From assembly GCA_963920705.1 (NCBI GenBank), contig OY987234.1, positions 6,211,851 to 6,275,850 on the forward strand: DNA of 64,000 nucleotides, given 5' to 3'. Positions 22,926-34,605 of the stretch are shown here, piece after piece (the stretch's first letter is position 1; the number at the start of each line of letters is the position of its first letter). The position numbers and the translations under genes were made by a program. The notes below the pieces were generated by a model that was given only the letters and a program-made list of their open reading frames with translations, ran no database searches and had not been told where the DNA came from. The DNA is from Odiellus spinosus (lineage: Eukaryota; Arthropoda; Arachnida; Opiliones; Phalangiidae).

Positions 22926-25900
22926 TAAACCCCGTAGTAAATCAGGTGCAGGGTGAGGCAAAAGCTCTCCCCCAACTCGCTTGGATTTCCCTTTCCATTG
23001 GTGACGTAGATTGTACCGCTCTAGTTGATCCAGGTTCAACTTGTACCCTAATAGACGACAGCTTTAGGGACAAACTTCAGCCAATTTCTAATACCAGGCG
23101 ACGTCATCGCCTTGGAATTAAGCTAGCAAACAAGACGCGTGTCACGTCTACTGGTTCAACTATAGCCGAATTCTCGTTACCGGGCAAGGTGAAATCTATC
23201 CGAGTTCATTTTGTTAAAGATTTGATATATCCCGTAATATTAGGTATGGACTTAATCCAACAGTGTGGCATGGTAGTGAATTATTATCAAATGAAATATT
23301 GGTGGAGTACTGAACCAGACAAAATTTATAACTTTAATTCGAAGTCTGGAGTTCAGGTGTCTAGTGATTCCACCCTTTGTAACGTCGAAATTGACGAAGA
23401 GGACTTGAAGAAAGCCCTAGCGGTAGCCAAAGTTTCCGCAGAGGAACGTTTTCAATTAGAAACCCTTGTTTACAACTACAAAAGTATTTTTGCTAAAATC
23501 CCTGGTCGTACACACTCTACCATCCACTATATAGATACAGGAGAAGCGAAGCCAGTAAGCAAGGCCCCTTATAGATACTCTCCGTGGAAAAAGAGTAAAA
23601 TAGACGAAATTGTTTTTGAAATGATAGCCCAAGATTTAGTAGAGCCGTGTAACAGCCCCTGGGGTTCCCCTGCTATACTCATTGACAAAAAAGCCGACCC
23701 TCAGGATGAAATAGTGGAAGGAGAAATACCGTCAGAAGTGAAGCCAAATTACCGTTTATGTTTAGATTATAGGGAACTCAATGGCGTAACGATTAAAGAC
23801 TCTTACCCCCTTCCACGTGTAGATGATATTCTAGAATCTATTAGAAAGCCCCATTACATAACCACTTTAGATTTAAAATCCGGTTACTGGCAGGTATCAT
23901 TAGATCCTGGTAGCAGAGACAAAGCTGCCTTTGTAACTCACCGTGGACTGTACCGTCCAAAGGTGTTGATGTTTGGTCTGTGCAATGCACCGGGAACCTT
24001 TCAAAGGATGATCGATAGGTTATTTGGCCCCTTACTTAGTGAAGGCGTAATGGCTTATTTAGATGACATTGTCATAATTTCAGATACCTTTGAACGCCAC
24101 TTGGAAACTTTAGAAAAAGTATTTAAAATTCTTTTAGATTCAGGTTTAACAGTCAAGGCCCGTAAAACTAAATTCTGTGTCCCTGAGACAAAGCTTTTAG
24201 GCCATGTTGTGGGAAAAGATGGGATTAAAGTTGACCCCGATAAAACTAATGCAATTAGCAAGTTACCACCCCCCAAAACTGTTAAAGCCCTTCGCTCGTT
24301 CCTTGGCATGGCTGGATACTACAGAAGATTCATCAAAGGTTTCTCAGCCCTAGCATTACCCTTAACTGCCCTCCTTCACAAAGACGTCCCATGGACTTGG
24401 TCCGATGCGCATAATTACGCATTTGACACGCTAAAAACCGCCTTAGTTTCCGCCCCAATTTTGGCTGCCCCAGATTTCACCGAACCTTTCATTGTAGAGT
24501 GTGATGCGTCTAGTACTGGCATTGGAGCCGTACTATTGCAAAAGCACGATGGGAAACGCCTGGTTATTCAATATTTTAGTCACACTTTGTCCGATACGGA
24601 AAAGAAGTATTGCACTACGGAGAGAGAGGCTATGGCAGTTAAATACGCTTTAGATAAATTCCGCCCATATTTAGAAGGTCGTCATTTCGATTTATACACT
24701 GACCATTCTGCTTTACTATGGTTATTGAAAACACCTGACCCCACCGGGAAATATGCCCGGTGGTATGCACAAATTCAGGCATTTGACTTCACGGTGCATC
24801 ACATACCCGGAGATAAAAACGTGTTAGCCGATGCGCTATCCCGTTTTCCTTCGACACCGGACGATGATTCGCTGGCGAATCTGACCCCCGGTGACGGAGG
24901 AATTCTAGCCGTGGCAATGGCGATGCCCCCTGAAACCTTAGCCTTTTCTACAGAAATTATCGTTAATGAGCAAGCAAAGGACGTACGCCTTGGCCCTCTG
25001 ACGCGATTTCTGGCAGATAATACCCCTTTGTCAGGCACTTCTAAAGGCGATGAACCTCTTTTAGCTAAATGTAAACTTATTAATGGCATATTATATCGTT
25101 TACCCAACCAGTTGGCCCCCATAGCTGAAAATTACAAAATCTGGGTGCCCAAATCTTTATATTCCACCGCCTTACAATTAAACCATGATATTCGAGCCGC
25201 CGGCCATTTAGGTCAATTGAAAACCCTACGGCGAATGCGTGAACGCTATATTTGGGACGGGATGACCCGTGACATTCGTGAATACGTATTATCTTGTGAG
25301 GCTTGTCAAAAGCACAAGCCTATGCAACAAGCTCCTATAGGTCTTATGAAATCAGCGGCTATTACAGACGCCTGGACCGTTATATCCATAGACCTTAAAG
25401 GCCCATATACCCCGAGTAGGCGTGGATTTACGCAACTTTTAGTCGTAACCGATATGATGACAAAGTGGGTGGAAATATTTCCCCTACGCCGAGCAACCAC
25501 TAAGGCTATTGTAAACATACTGGTGGACCACGTCTTTACCAGATTTGGTCTCCCGTTAACCGTTGTTAGCGACAATGGACGACAGTTTGTGTCCAAGATT
25601 ATGAAGGACACTTTCAAATTATTGGGAGTACGTAATCGTTATACGTCGTTTTATTCGCCTCAGTCGAATCAGACTGAGCGAATAAATCGTACTTTGTCAA
25701 CCATGATCGCAACTTACGTTAGTGATAATCACAGGGATTGGGATATTGGGATACATCATTATGCAATGGCTTTGAGAACAGCAGTTCACGAGTCAACAGG
25801 ATACACCCCAGCTTTCCTAAATTTTGGGAGAGAAATCCGTTCCCCAGCCGATGTTGGCAGCCCTGTTGACCCTAACAACGCGTTTGACCCCGATAAGCTT

Positions 25901-26467
25901 AACTCGCACGCTCTTTCCATTAAAAAAGTAATTGAAGACGCTCAATCTCAAGCTCAAGAGCATATTGAAGCGCAGCAAACTCGTCAAGCCCAATACTATA
26001 ATAAGCGTCACCGTGACGTAGAATTCGAGGTAGGACAGTTAGTGTTAAAGCGAACTCATTTTTTGTCTAAAGCTGGCGCTAACTTTTCTAAAAAGTTGGC
26101 ACCACGTAGTGAAGGTCCTTATATAATTGCGGAAAAACTCTCCCCTTTAACTTATAGACTTAAAGGTGTGAAATCAAATAGGATATTTAAGGGTACATTC
26201 CACATACACGACCTTAAACTTTTTGTCGAGCGTAGTGCCGATCATAATTCTCAGGTACAGCCTCTCGATTCAGAAACCGAGACTGACCATGAAACGGTGA
26301 TACCACCGCTTGTCGCGCGTCATGCCGACATAGTTAGGCCTGATAGTGAGTCAAACGTTGATAGTTCAGAGTTATCTGATACAGATGATGACCATAATGA
26401 GCAATTGGCCACTAATAAACGTTGCCTTCGGCCTCGTGACCCTAATACCGGTAGGGTCATTTATTAA
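22877..26467 (+). CDS. pol: Element 1 Pol polyprotein (protease, RT, RNase H, integrase)
   Basis: The frame is -1 relative to gag and has no ATG near its start (first listed initiator is GTG at 22,946), so it is probably made by frameshifting. Numbering from 22,946: protease active site Asp28 in LVDPGST, with Pro where Ser/Thr is usual; reverse transcriptase with the YLDD box at 371-374 (24,056-24,067); RNase H with Asp520 (ECDAS), the TERE block and a later YTDH block; integrase with an HHCC zinc site starting near His747, catalytic Asp816, Asp876 and Glu911 (34 residues between the last two), and a GPY/F-type motif at 1057-1059. No chromodomain is seen. An acidic C-terminal tail follows. 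The frame is intact over about 1,190 codons. Confidence 0.94.
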   Translation, partial: LHPRKERHGRSNRNKIINPVVNQVQGEAKALPQLAWISLSIGDVDCTALVDPGSTCTLIDDSFRDKLQPISNTRRRHRLGIKLANKTRVTSTGSTIAEFSLPGKVKSIRVHFVKDLIYPVILGMDLIQQCGMVVNYYQMKYWWSTEPDKIYNFNSKSGVQVSSDSTLCNVEIDEEDLKKALAVAKVSAEERFQLETLVYNYKSIFAKIPGRTHSTIHYIDTGEAKPVSKAPYRYSPWKKSKIDEIVFEMIAQDLVEPCNSPWGSPAILIDKKADPQDEIVEGEIPSEVKPNYRLCLDYRELNGVTIKDSYPLPRVDDILESIRKPHYITTLDLKSGYWQVSLDPGSRDKAAFVTHRGLYRPKVLMFGLCNAPGTFQRMIDRLFGPLLSEGVMAYLDDIVIISDTFERHLETLEKVFKILLDSGLTVKARKTKFCVPETKLLGHVVGKDGIKVDPDKTNAISKLPPPKTVKALRSFLGMAGYYRRFIKGFSALALPLTALLHKDVPWTWSDAHNYAFDTLKTALVSAPILAAPDFTEPFIVECDASSTGIGAVLLQKHDGKRLVIQYFSHTLSDTEKKYCTTEREAMAVKYALDKFRPYLEGRHFDLYTDHSALLWLLKTPDPTGKYARWYAQIQAFDFTVHHIPGDKNVLADALSRFPSTPDDDSLANLTPGDGGILAVAMAMPPETLAFSTEIIVNEQAKDVRLGPLTRFLADNTPLSGTSKGDEPLLAKCKLINGILYRLPNQLAPIAENYKIWVPKSLYSTALQLNHDIRAAGHLGQLKTLRRMRERYIWDGMTRDIREYVLSCEACQKHKPMQQAPIGLMKSAAITDAWTVISIDLKGPYTPSRRGFTQLLVVTDMMTKWVEIFPLRRATTKAIVNILVDHVFTRFGLPLTVVSDNGRQFVSKIMKDTFKLLGVRNRYTSFYSPQSNQTERINRTLSTMIATYVSDNHRDWDIGIHHYAMALRTAVHESTGYTPAFLNFGREIRSPADVGSPVDPNNAFDPDKLNSHALSIKKVIEDAQSQAQEHIEAQQTRQAQYYNKRHRDVEFEVGQLVLKRTHFLSKAGANFSKKLAPRSEGPYIIAEKLSPLTYRLKGVKSNRIFKGTFHIHDLKLFVERSADHNSQVQPLDSETETDHETVIPPLVARHADIVRPDSESNVDSSELSDTDDDHNEQLATNKRCLRPRDPNTGRVIY

Positions 26468-26794
26468 TTAAAAATATTTCTGGGAGAGGATCTCTCAGCG
26501 GACCCTTAGTGTTTTAATTTTTGTTTTTGTTTTGTCGCGCGCGCATTATTGTTAATCGACTTGTTATTTAAAATTTGTGTTTGATTTGTTTTTTTTTATT
26601 GTTTTTTCATTATTGTCTCAATTACATTGTGGTCTAGCTAGCCTAAGTGTAGAACATTTATTTTTCGTTCAGTGTATAATTTCTCTTTGACATGTCTCGT
26701 ATATATTAGATACCTCCTTGTACAGTTTTTAACTTTTTGATTTAACTTGGTTATGTGTCTAAGTAATGTTGAGCGAGGACGCTCAAAGCTAAGT
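26468..26794 (+). other. Element 1 3' untranslated region
   Basis: T-rich sequence between the pol stop and the polypurine tract. No env-like frame is present on the plus strand. Confidence 0.7.
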
Positions 26795-26803
26795 CGGGAG
26801 GAG
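26795..26803 (+). promoter_or_regulatory. Element 1 polypurine tract
   Basis: CGGGAGGAG directly precedes the 3' LTR. This is the expected primer for plus-strand DNA synthesis. Confidence 0.75.
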
Positions 26804-27656
26804 TGTAACGTACTTAGCATCTAATTTCTCCTTGATTATTTACTTCTGTTAAATAGAAGAAACATTTCCAACGTTCTTATTTTGTCGAATTGTATTGTTA
26901 TTGAACTGGCTGGCAAATACCACCTGGCTGGTCAAAAAACCCACGCGGGGGGAAATGATTGACAAGAAACATTTTATCAGGAGAAAAGGGAAAAACTGGT
27001 TTTCCAATAAGATCACGCGAGCAATCTCGCGCCCTCAAGAACTCTCGCTCTGAGGCTCGGACCAGGAAGGTCAGCCACGTGTTCTCGCGGATGCATGATG
27101 TTCATGTACGTGATAATTAAAAAGTATATAGTGGTCGCGAGCAATAACGTTAAAAAGATGAATACGCGCCACGTGTAATTAATTATAAGTCCGGACGAGT
27201 TAAAAATAACCGAAGTTCTAAATGAGTAACCGGATAAGCACGGCTGTGGTAAATTACCCCGCGATTCGCGATCGAAACTCCTGGAGCCGGTAAGCCTCGC
27301 CACGAGGACCGCAACCATCTATCGTGCCATGATGATAAGAACTCCAAATCTACAAGGGCCTCGTAACTCCACTTCAACCGCTAACCGCACTACGCGTTAG
27401 AACCGTGAGTCGTAGATTAAGGGTATAATGACCAGCCAGTCAAATTAAGTGTTCGATTGTTTTAATTTGTTTTAATTACTAGCATTAATTTTATTATTAA
27501 CATTAAACCTTTTATTTATAACTTTAGTTCGAATTGTGTCATATTAATTAGTTACTAATGAGATAGCTTTCCAATTACTATTATATTTATCCCCTAGACA
27601 ACGTACCTATTATCTATTAACTTTATATTTAACTTAACTATGAAAGTCTCGTCTCA
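26804..27656 (+). repeat. Element 1 3' LTR (853 bp)
   Basis: It is a direct repeat of 19,652-20,504 with no difference noticed by eye, and is followed by the TAGC target duplication. The match ends at CTCA; one further T matches by chance because it begins the target duplication. Confidence 0.95.
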
Positions 27657-27660
27657 TAGC

Positions 27661-28854
27661 CAAGTCTTTGTAAATAGGGCATACTGTTTCACGCGCCAGA
27701 CTTGGCAATAAATTTTGGCAGCCAAACTAAACCAAAGCTGGTATTTTTGTTTTTCTATAATTATACCCGGTCTCCAAATCGATTTGATATTGCAGCGTGT
27801 ACGAACGCAATCTCCTCCTTTACCACTAGATGAAACCAAAGAGCCAAAGGTATACGCGATTGTTCCACACTCTGACAACTGAAATTGAAAGACTTTTTGT
27901 AGCTCAGTTATAGTCGTTTATTCTCGAATGTAAATGAAAAATGTTCGAAACGCTGTCACGTTCGCGATAACGCCGTAAATACTATCAAAAGCTTGGAGGA
28001 TGGATATCCCGTATTAAATCTAATAGACATAAAAGTAGTATAAGGGTAGATTAAAGCACGTTTCATCACTTCTTTGGAGTTAAAAAAAAGTTCAAAAGGA
28101 GTGGACGGTGTTTGTTTCCCGAAAGTTAATTATCCCGAACGAAGAAGTTTCTCCCTCAATCGCGTCTCATTTGCATACAACGCCATCTGCTAGGAAATGA
28201 GGGAGATAATCGTTGCCAACGTTTTCGATAAGGTTTCGCGAACAGATTAAAAAAAAACTTCCACAAACAGTTAGCCTTTTTTGAAACAATAGACTTGATA
28301 GGCGGTGCGAGAGAAATAAATTGGTTCTTGTATATCGTATTGTCATAGCGGAACATTTCTTTATCCCCACCTTTCGCTGATATCGCGTCTAAATCGGTCG
28401 ACGAAGTTTAAAATAAAGATGGACAATCCCATCTCTTTTCTTTCTCCGTATTGTTTCACTCTTTTCACGTAATGAAGCAGTGTGTAAGAAAGAAATGGAA
28501 GACGATACCGGCTGCCAGCGCGGGTTTGGGATTAAGATGGATTCTATACCTCTTCTTAGGCAGAGATAAGTTACACCTATAAGTTTCCTAATTAAATAAA
28601 AATACGCAAAACCAAATAGAATAAATTTTCACTCGACTGTTTACGTACTCAGCGCGGGAACTCGTATCATGCCTAATTACTGGTAAAACAATTATTAAGA
28701 TATAGAAAAGGTAATAACATTATTAAAATATTTAACGAGCCTCCTACTTTGTAGTTGAGAGAAAATTTAATGTTGAGATTTCAATCCATTTATAAACTAT
28801 AAATAGTAATGTTTAACTATAAAGTATAAGGAGAAAGTTCCAAGTATCGGCGTT
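27661..28854. other. Unannotated DNA, nothing recognised
   Basis: Short minus-strand frames (27,654-27,878; 28,156-28,370) have no domain. No repeat member was recognised. Confidence 0.4.
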
Positions 28855-28985
28855 AAAGTCTCTGGCCAATCACGTTAAAGAGGGTCTCGCGCTTTGGCTC
28901 ATCACTCCCCCAACAAACTCTCTACGTATTCTTGTTAAGTCTACTTCCTGAATAATTTGAAAATAGATTTTTAGCTCAATAATCA
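28855..28985. mobile_element. Central/right remnant of a family-B MITE
   Basis: GGCCAATCACG, a TTTGGCTCATCA block, and CTTGTTAAGTCTACTTCCTG recall the centre and right arm of families A and B. Neither terminal repeat is clear, so this is a weak call. Confidence 0.35.
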
Positions 28986-29716
28986 GATTGCTCTCTTGGG
29001 TTAACACGTCTCTGCCCCAACTATGCCCGCGTGTTAAATGAAAAATGTTAAACGAAACTATCTCGTCTCTAAAACCCTATCGTTTCTTTTCAGCTTTTTT
29101 ACTTCTTTTTTTTAAATCTTTTTTTATTTCTTCATCTTCATTTCTATCGGTCCTTTCTCTCTCTCATTTTTGGTAGAAGAAAAAGGAAAAAGATGGTTAA
29201 GGGGTATTAGGATTATATGGAATCGGGTTGGGAGAGGTGGGGTCTTTCGTGGGGGTTTGGAATGTCGCACACCCAAAAACAAAAAAAAAAAAAAAAAACT
29301 ACGAATGGAAAGAAAATCTAGCTGCTGGTCTCTCTCTTCTTCTCATCGCGCGACTTTATTCATACGGTTGATGGAGCAATATTCAGGTTTTAGCCCCCTT
29401 ACTCAATTTTTAACCCCCCTCAAATTTCTAGTGCAAGGTCGTGTTCGAATTAAATTTTTGGAAATTTTTCAGATTTTTTTTCGAGAGTTTTTAATTTATT
29501 TTAACTATACGAAATATTTGAGCCACCTTTTAAAGCAATGTCGCTATTTTAGTTGAAATTTAATTCTAAACAGGCAGCAAGGAGGTATTTTTTTCTGTTC
29601 CAAATTTTCATATCGGTCTATTACCATTGATTCGCGAATATTTTCTCCCAAAGATTGGTAATTTTTTATTATCAATTGTCATTCATAGCATTTCAGATGA
29701 TACATTTAAAGAGAGC
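28986..29716. other. Unannotated DNA with a poly(A) tract
   Basis: A 19-A run lies near 29,281-29,299. The 128-residue plus-strand frame at 29,170-29,556 runs through it, starts at a non-ATG codon and shows no domain. Confidence 0.4.
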
Positions 29717-29873
29717 TTAAAGGCCTAGAATTTCTTCTACCTGTCTCCTAGCTGCCGGTTTCAATGGAAGTGGGCTCACCTTCTAGGCTTCCCCTTGGAG
29801 AGCAAGGCGATGGGAAGCCTTTAGGGTGAGTTCGTTTCCAGGGTGACAGGCAGAAGTAATCCTATGCCTTTAA
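29717..29873. mobile_element. TTAA MITE, family C copy 2
   Basis: TTAA (29,717-29,720) and TTAA (29,870-29,873) flank a 149-bp element. It starts AGGCCTAGAATTTCTTCT and ends AGAAGTAATCCTATGCCT, the near mirror. GACAGGC and the GGCTTCC/GGAAGCC blocks are shared with copy 1 at 14,843. Intact flanks on both sides make this the best example of the family. Confidence 0.85.
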
Positions 29874-29998
29874 TTGAAATCATTATCTTGTAACTGACTA
29901 ACCCAACGGTTGAAAAGTATTAAACCCACCAATTAGACAAACAGCTTTTTAGAAGCGTATTAGGGTGTAAAAACCAAAATATTACTATTAAATGAACC

Positions 29999-30158
29999 TT
30001 ATACCCTTTTCAGGCGAGGCGTGCCTAGCCGGTTTAATCAGATTTAACCCTGGTTTAATCGCAATTAACCGAGGTTTATTGAACTGAGAAGGCTATATAA
30101 ACCTCGGTTAAATCTGATTAAACCACGACTAATTACGCCTCGTCTGAAGAAGGTATTA
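29999..30158. mobile_element. TTA MITE, family D copy 3
   Basis: TTA (29,999-30,001) and TTA (30,156-30,158) flank a 154-bp element with ends TACCCTTTTCAGGCGAGGC and the mirror of TACCTTCTTCAGACGAGGC. It shares the internal GGTTTAATCAGATTTAAC and AACCTCGGTTAAATCTGATT blocks with copies 1 and 2. Confidence 0.8.
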
Positions 30159-31076
30159 ATGGACAGTTGTTTAACGTGTGAACGGGCCTGATTTTGGACT
30201 TTCTTTTTAGCGCTTTGTAAAAAAAATACCTTATATTTTGGGGGGTGGGTGCGAGGTTGCGAGGTATATTCGAAGTATATCTGGAATCAGCTTGTAAGTC
30301 CTTTGGAATCGTTTCGCGAATACCGAGTGGCACCGAGGATGCATACCGGGGAGCGAACGTGTTAAGCCCCGTTCGGATTATTCCAAAATATTATATACCA
30401 TTTCTAATCGGTTCCTTGGTTCGATTAACGCGACTCCAAGGCTTAGAAAGTATTTTACAGCCTCTTTTTCCGTGAAATTAGCATCGCCAAATATTCTAGC
30501 CTATAGCGTATTCAATCGTAAAGGTCTCTATTTCTATTTGATCCTTTAAAAAGATACGGAAGAAACAAATTAAATAACAACTTAAATATTTTAATTATCC
30601 GAATCACTGGTTAATAAATTGAATATAATGATATTGTTTCTATAACAGACGTAAACGTCTACACTATTCTTTAGTCGTTTTTTCCTAAAGATTTTGCATT
30701 CCACTGTTTCTGTACCATATTTGGATATTCTTTCAAATGAATTCGCTATTTCGTGGATTTTCTATTCAAAGATGTCGTAGAACCTTTTGCGACGTAGTCT
30801 GAACGGGCTTGTATGCAAAACTGCCCAATATTAGGAACGCGACTAGGAAAGAGAGAGAATAAAAAAGAAAACTGGGGGGTTTTCCAATAATTTTTTTATC
30901 CAGTCGTTTCTTTGGCGCGAAGGTAGAAAAAGGCGACAAAATATCGCTAAAAACGCTCTTTTCATATAGAGAAGTTGCCTCGGTTAAGTCCGGGTTGCGA
31001 GGAAAAACCGACTTTACTTGGAGCTTCAATAAAAAAACACCGTATTTTCGGTCTTCTTTTATTCCCATTTTCGGAC

Positions 31077-31118
<42 letters not shown>

Positions 31119-33309
31119 TCCTCCTCCGAAGATTAGCTTTCTAGCCTCCTCTCTCGCTTTATATTCTTCTCTCGCAAATAAAGCCTATGCAAATTAAGGA
31201 GTATCGATTATCGGAGTCCATCTCGCTGGGAGAGAGACGCTCTGATAAAACGCCGCGCGCGGGACAATTATTTTTCAAAAGAGTACTTTTCAAATTTATC
31301 GCCACATTTAAATAGCGAAGTGAATTCTAGTTTTGATCAATATTAAGAGTTCATTTACAATTTTACTGGGAAATTTTTAATAGTATGATAATGAATTAGA
31401 TCTCGTGCACCCATTATGCGCACTTTAAATTAAAACACAAAAAACTCTTGTGAAGAAACGAACTCGACTATGCCTCTATTATTGCATTATAAAAAATTAT
31501 CATTTTCCACTCGGATCATTTGAAATCTATACATCAATTAAATTGAATTCCAGATATTTTTTTAATTAAATAAATATGATTTAATCTTAATTATTTAGAC
31601 AAGGTTTTGGAAAGTAATATAAATTTAGAACAATTTAAAATTTTTATTTGTAATCATTTTAACGCGAATATCTCTACTACGTTACAGGCTAGGAATGGAT
31701 CTAAGTTACCATTTTAAACCGGTTTTATCTTCGATAGTTTTGTTACATTCGTAGATAGGGAAAGAAATTGAAATATTTCAAATTTAATATTTTCTTTCCT
31801 TTAAAGGCGGCTTCCTCCGTGACACCGATGAGGTTAGGTTAAAACATTTCTACAGGGTCTAGGTAGAAAAAGCATCGGGAATTTATCCCTTAGGTTCGTC
31901 TAGACCGAACACTCTGACGGTACACGGATGAAACATATTTACAGGCGCCTTGAAGAAATAACTCTAGAAATTGATTACTGACAATCACGTCGGCGTTTAT
32001 ATTTTGATTGTCGTCTGATTTAATTTCGGATAAACAAAAAACGATGGACGTTGAACGAAGGTGGCCTCGTTATTGATCGATGGATGGGTTGCTTTCAAAA
32101 GAGAATATAAAAAATATTTTTTTAGGGGGGCACCCGATTGAGTGAATTTTTTGGTTATTAGTTGGTTTGGTAGGGAGGAACGGGGTGTCATATAGGGTCA
32201 CACTCTTATATCCGGTAAAAGTGTCGAGAAAGTTTGTTGCAGGGGATATCATTTCCGGTGACATTGCAGTGACAAGAAAATAGCCACCATTCCGAACTCC
32301 AACTTACAACCCCTTGCTCTCGCTCTCTCTCTCTAGTCGCGTTCGCACTATGCTATATTTAAAAGTATGTTAGGATTTATACAAACCTGGAATACCTAGA
32401 ATAACAAGGAATTTGAATATTAACAAAAAACAGGAACATATTAGGGAAAGTACTTCAGCGCGAGTACTTGATCATTAACTTCAATTAAGCTAATTAAGTA
32501 TGTACGACTTGAAACAGCTAAATTCGTTTGGAAATCCTACAATCAAAACAAAACATTTGGTGCACTTACAGAAATATCAGGGAAAGTTTACTGGGAAAAC
32601 CTGAAAAAGTTAGAGATATTGGTTTTTCCAAATGTCGTGTGAACTGTGTATATTTCAAAATCTCTTTTTTTTTTTTTTTAATTTATGAATATTTTAAATG
32701 CGGGTTTAATTAAATTATAAAATGGTGCATAGGTATAATATCAATTCCCAATATTAGCAATTCTCAAAACAGCGTTACCAAAAGGGCGAGTATGATAAAT
32801 TGCGTTATCATGAAATCGGAATTAAATTAGGTTAGTTTTTAAAAGAAAAAGACGCTATACTGAGAGTCAACCGCTGATAAGACACACGATGAACCTGACT
32901 ACGCTGTTTTAAAATCGATGACATACCTAAAAACCACTCAAATAGCGTTCAGTTAACGTATAAAAATCTGTTTGTTGAATTTGAAATGAAAATATACAAT
33001 TTGTTTCGTGTAGGCCGGTGTTTAAAAGCATATTATGTAGTTCGAACGTGTCTGGCTTCGTGTTATGGCTTCTTGGCGAGACGTCAACTTGTTTGCGAGT
33101 TTCGCGTCTGTCGAGAACGATCGAGGAGGATTCTTGGCAATATGGTGCCAATTCTTTTCTACTTTTTCTACCCTATACGTATAAAAAAATAAGTAAAAAT
33201 GGCCGAAAGATTTCTCCCTTCAGAAAATATAGTTTTCGTTGGAAATTGCTCGAAAATTGGTAACGTGACTCCGCCCACCGCGCCCCCGCGAAATGAGTTT
33301 GCGCGTCCT
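30159..33309. other. Unannotated AT-rich DNA with a 38-nt poly(T) tract
   Basis: The poly(T) run is at 31,079-31,116, and a CT-rich stretch lies near 32,316-32,334. Frames at 30,766-31,068, 31,997-32,264 and 32,927-33,263 show no domain. No repeat family member was traced. Confidence 0.4.
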
Positions 33310-33505
33310 TTAAAGCCGTGTTCACACTAAAGACTTTGAGACCTTTTTTAACCGTTATAGGAACTTAAAAATGGAGAATTTTGGGTTCAAAAGTAAAAAT
33401 ATTTTCTCAAAAAATGGAATCATTTGCTTGAAAAGTGGATTTGAAGATTTCCAAAACGGTTTGAAAACGATGATTCAAATTTGGTAGTGTGAAGGAAGTA
33501 ACCCC
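33310..33505. repeat. Foldback repeat family F, copy 2
   Basis: TTAA (33,310-33,313) is followed by AGCCGTGTTCACACTAAAGA. Near the right end are GGTTTGAAAACGATGATTC and GTAGTGTGAAGGA, approximate mirrors of the left arm. It resembles 2,890-3,080. The right boundary is uncertain. A third, weaker relative begins near 52,910 (CGTGCTCACACTAGAAACTT). Confidence 0.45.
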
Positions 33506-33869
33506 TGCTTGCGGACACTTATCAAGGGTTTAATTCCCGAAATAGTTACTGTCAGTTAAACTATAGCGGAGTAGAGTTTCGCTTCCTTCAGACTTCGACG
33601 CAATTTATGGTTAAAACTCGCGAAACTATAATGAAAATAAAAACAATCTCGGAAACTCAACAAAAATAGACAGTTTGAGAAATACGAGAGTTTCGGCGGC
33701 TCGAACGAAGAACGCCTACGTGTACGGATAGCTAGTTTAATTTAACAAATCTGGTCACGTCACCGATGTATCGTAGTTAACGTCATTAAATTGTTAACGG
33801 GATACTTAGTTTTTTTACATTTTCAAGACGTTTTGAAATTCAAAGTTATTTTTGGAAGAGATTTTACGA

Positions 33870-34215
33870 TTTCATCTATTTTTATCATACTATTAATATT
33901 CAAAATTTGATACCTCTACCAATTGACGCGTTCTTAAGAAACATCAAAATTAAAATGTAAAAATTTTATAGGACATAATTTTTCGATATGTAGTTTATTT
34001 CTGAACGTAATTAACGATAATTTTACTACGAAAAGTAGAACTTTTTGGATTAAGTACTTTTACGAAAAATGACGGCACGAAAGTGACGTAATAACTGATG
34101 ACCAGAACGTGCGAGAATCAAGTGTAGGCTCTACAATAACCACGCGATCATAGTGATGATGTAGTATTGCGAGGAATTTCATTTTAAAAATTTCGAAACT
34201 GGTGATTATAAAATA
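33870..34215 (+). repeat. Dispersed repeat family G, copy 3
   Basis: Its reverse complement aligns with 1,185-1,475, and in direct orientation it aligns with 3,300-3,565, with ordered blocks in each case. It has no coding capacity and its type is unknown. Confidence 0.5.
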
Positions 34216-34605
34216 TGTACTTTTACTATACTGCAATAACGTTTTCTATGACCATAGCCTGCGCTCGCGCTATAGAAGCCCCGGCAATCGGCCGAAAATC
34301 GCGAATAAATGAATTCTCGAGATTTACAAAAAGACACCAAACTGATGCACGTCTCAAAGGGGGGAAACTGACAAAATTTGAAGGGTTTTGCCCTTTTCAG
34401 GACTTTAATGATTTTTAAAAGCCACAATTAAAATATATGTTTTGCAAATTAGTTTATTTTCACTGCCTAAAAAGGTTTCGTAATTTTAGGGTAAGAAGTT
34501 TTTAAGTTAACAAATAATTATCAAATATTATGGTAGCGTGTGCAAAGCTTTATCACATATAATTTGTTGTGAAATTTTTATTCAAGTTTTAAAACGATAA
34601 TGATA

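Larger units (their letters stand above)
19652..27656 (+). mobile_element. Element 1: complete Ty3/gypsy-type LTR retrotransposon
   Basis: The 8,005-bp unit is bounded by two 853-bp direct repeats that begin TGTAACG and end CTCA. It is flanked by a 4-bp target duplication, TAGC (19,648-19,651 and 27,657-27,660). The order is LTR, tRNA-Pro-like primer site, long leader with a 67-bp tandem repeat, gag, overlapping pol (-1 frame), polypurine tract, LTR. Pol order is protease, RT, RNase H, integrase, which is diagnostic of Ty3/gypsy rather than Ty1/copia. No env frame lies between pol and the 3' LTR. The LTRs look identical wherever compared and both frames are intact, so insertion is probably recent and the copy may be active. 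Confidence 0.96.

Noticed and set aside
26468..26803. An env gene in Element 1
   Set aside because: Only ~330 bp separate pol from the 3' LTR and no plus-strand frame of useful length is present. The same holds for 59,221-59,874 in Element 2.
28156..28370. Host exons among the many 60-130-residue frames
   Set aside because: None shows a recognisable domain, convincing start context or paired splice sites that I could verify, so I did not call host genes. Intron-containing genes with short exons could still be missed.
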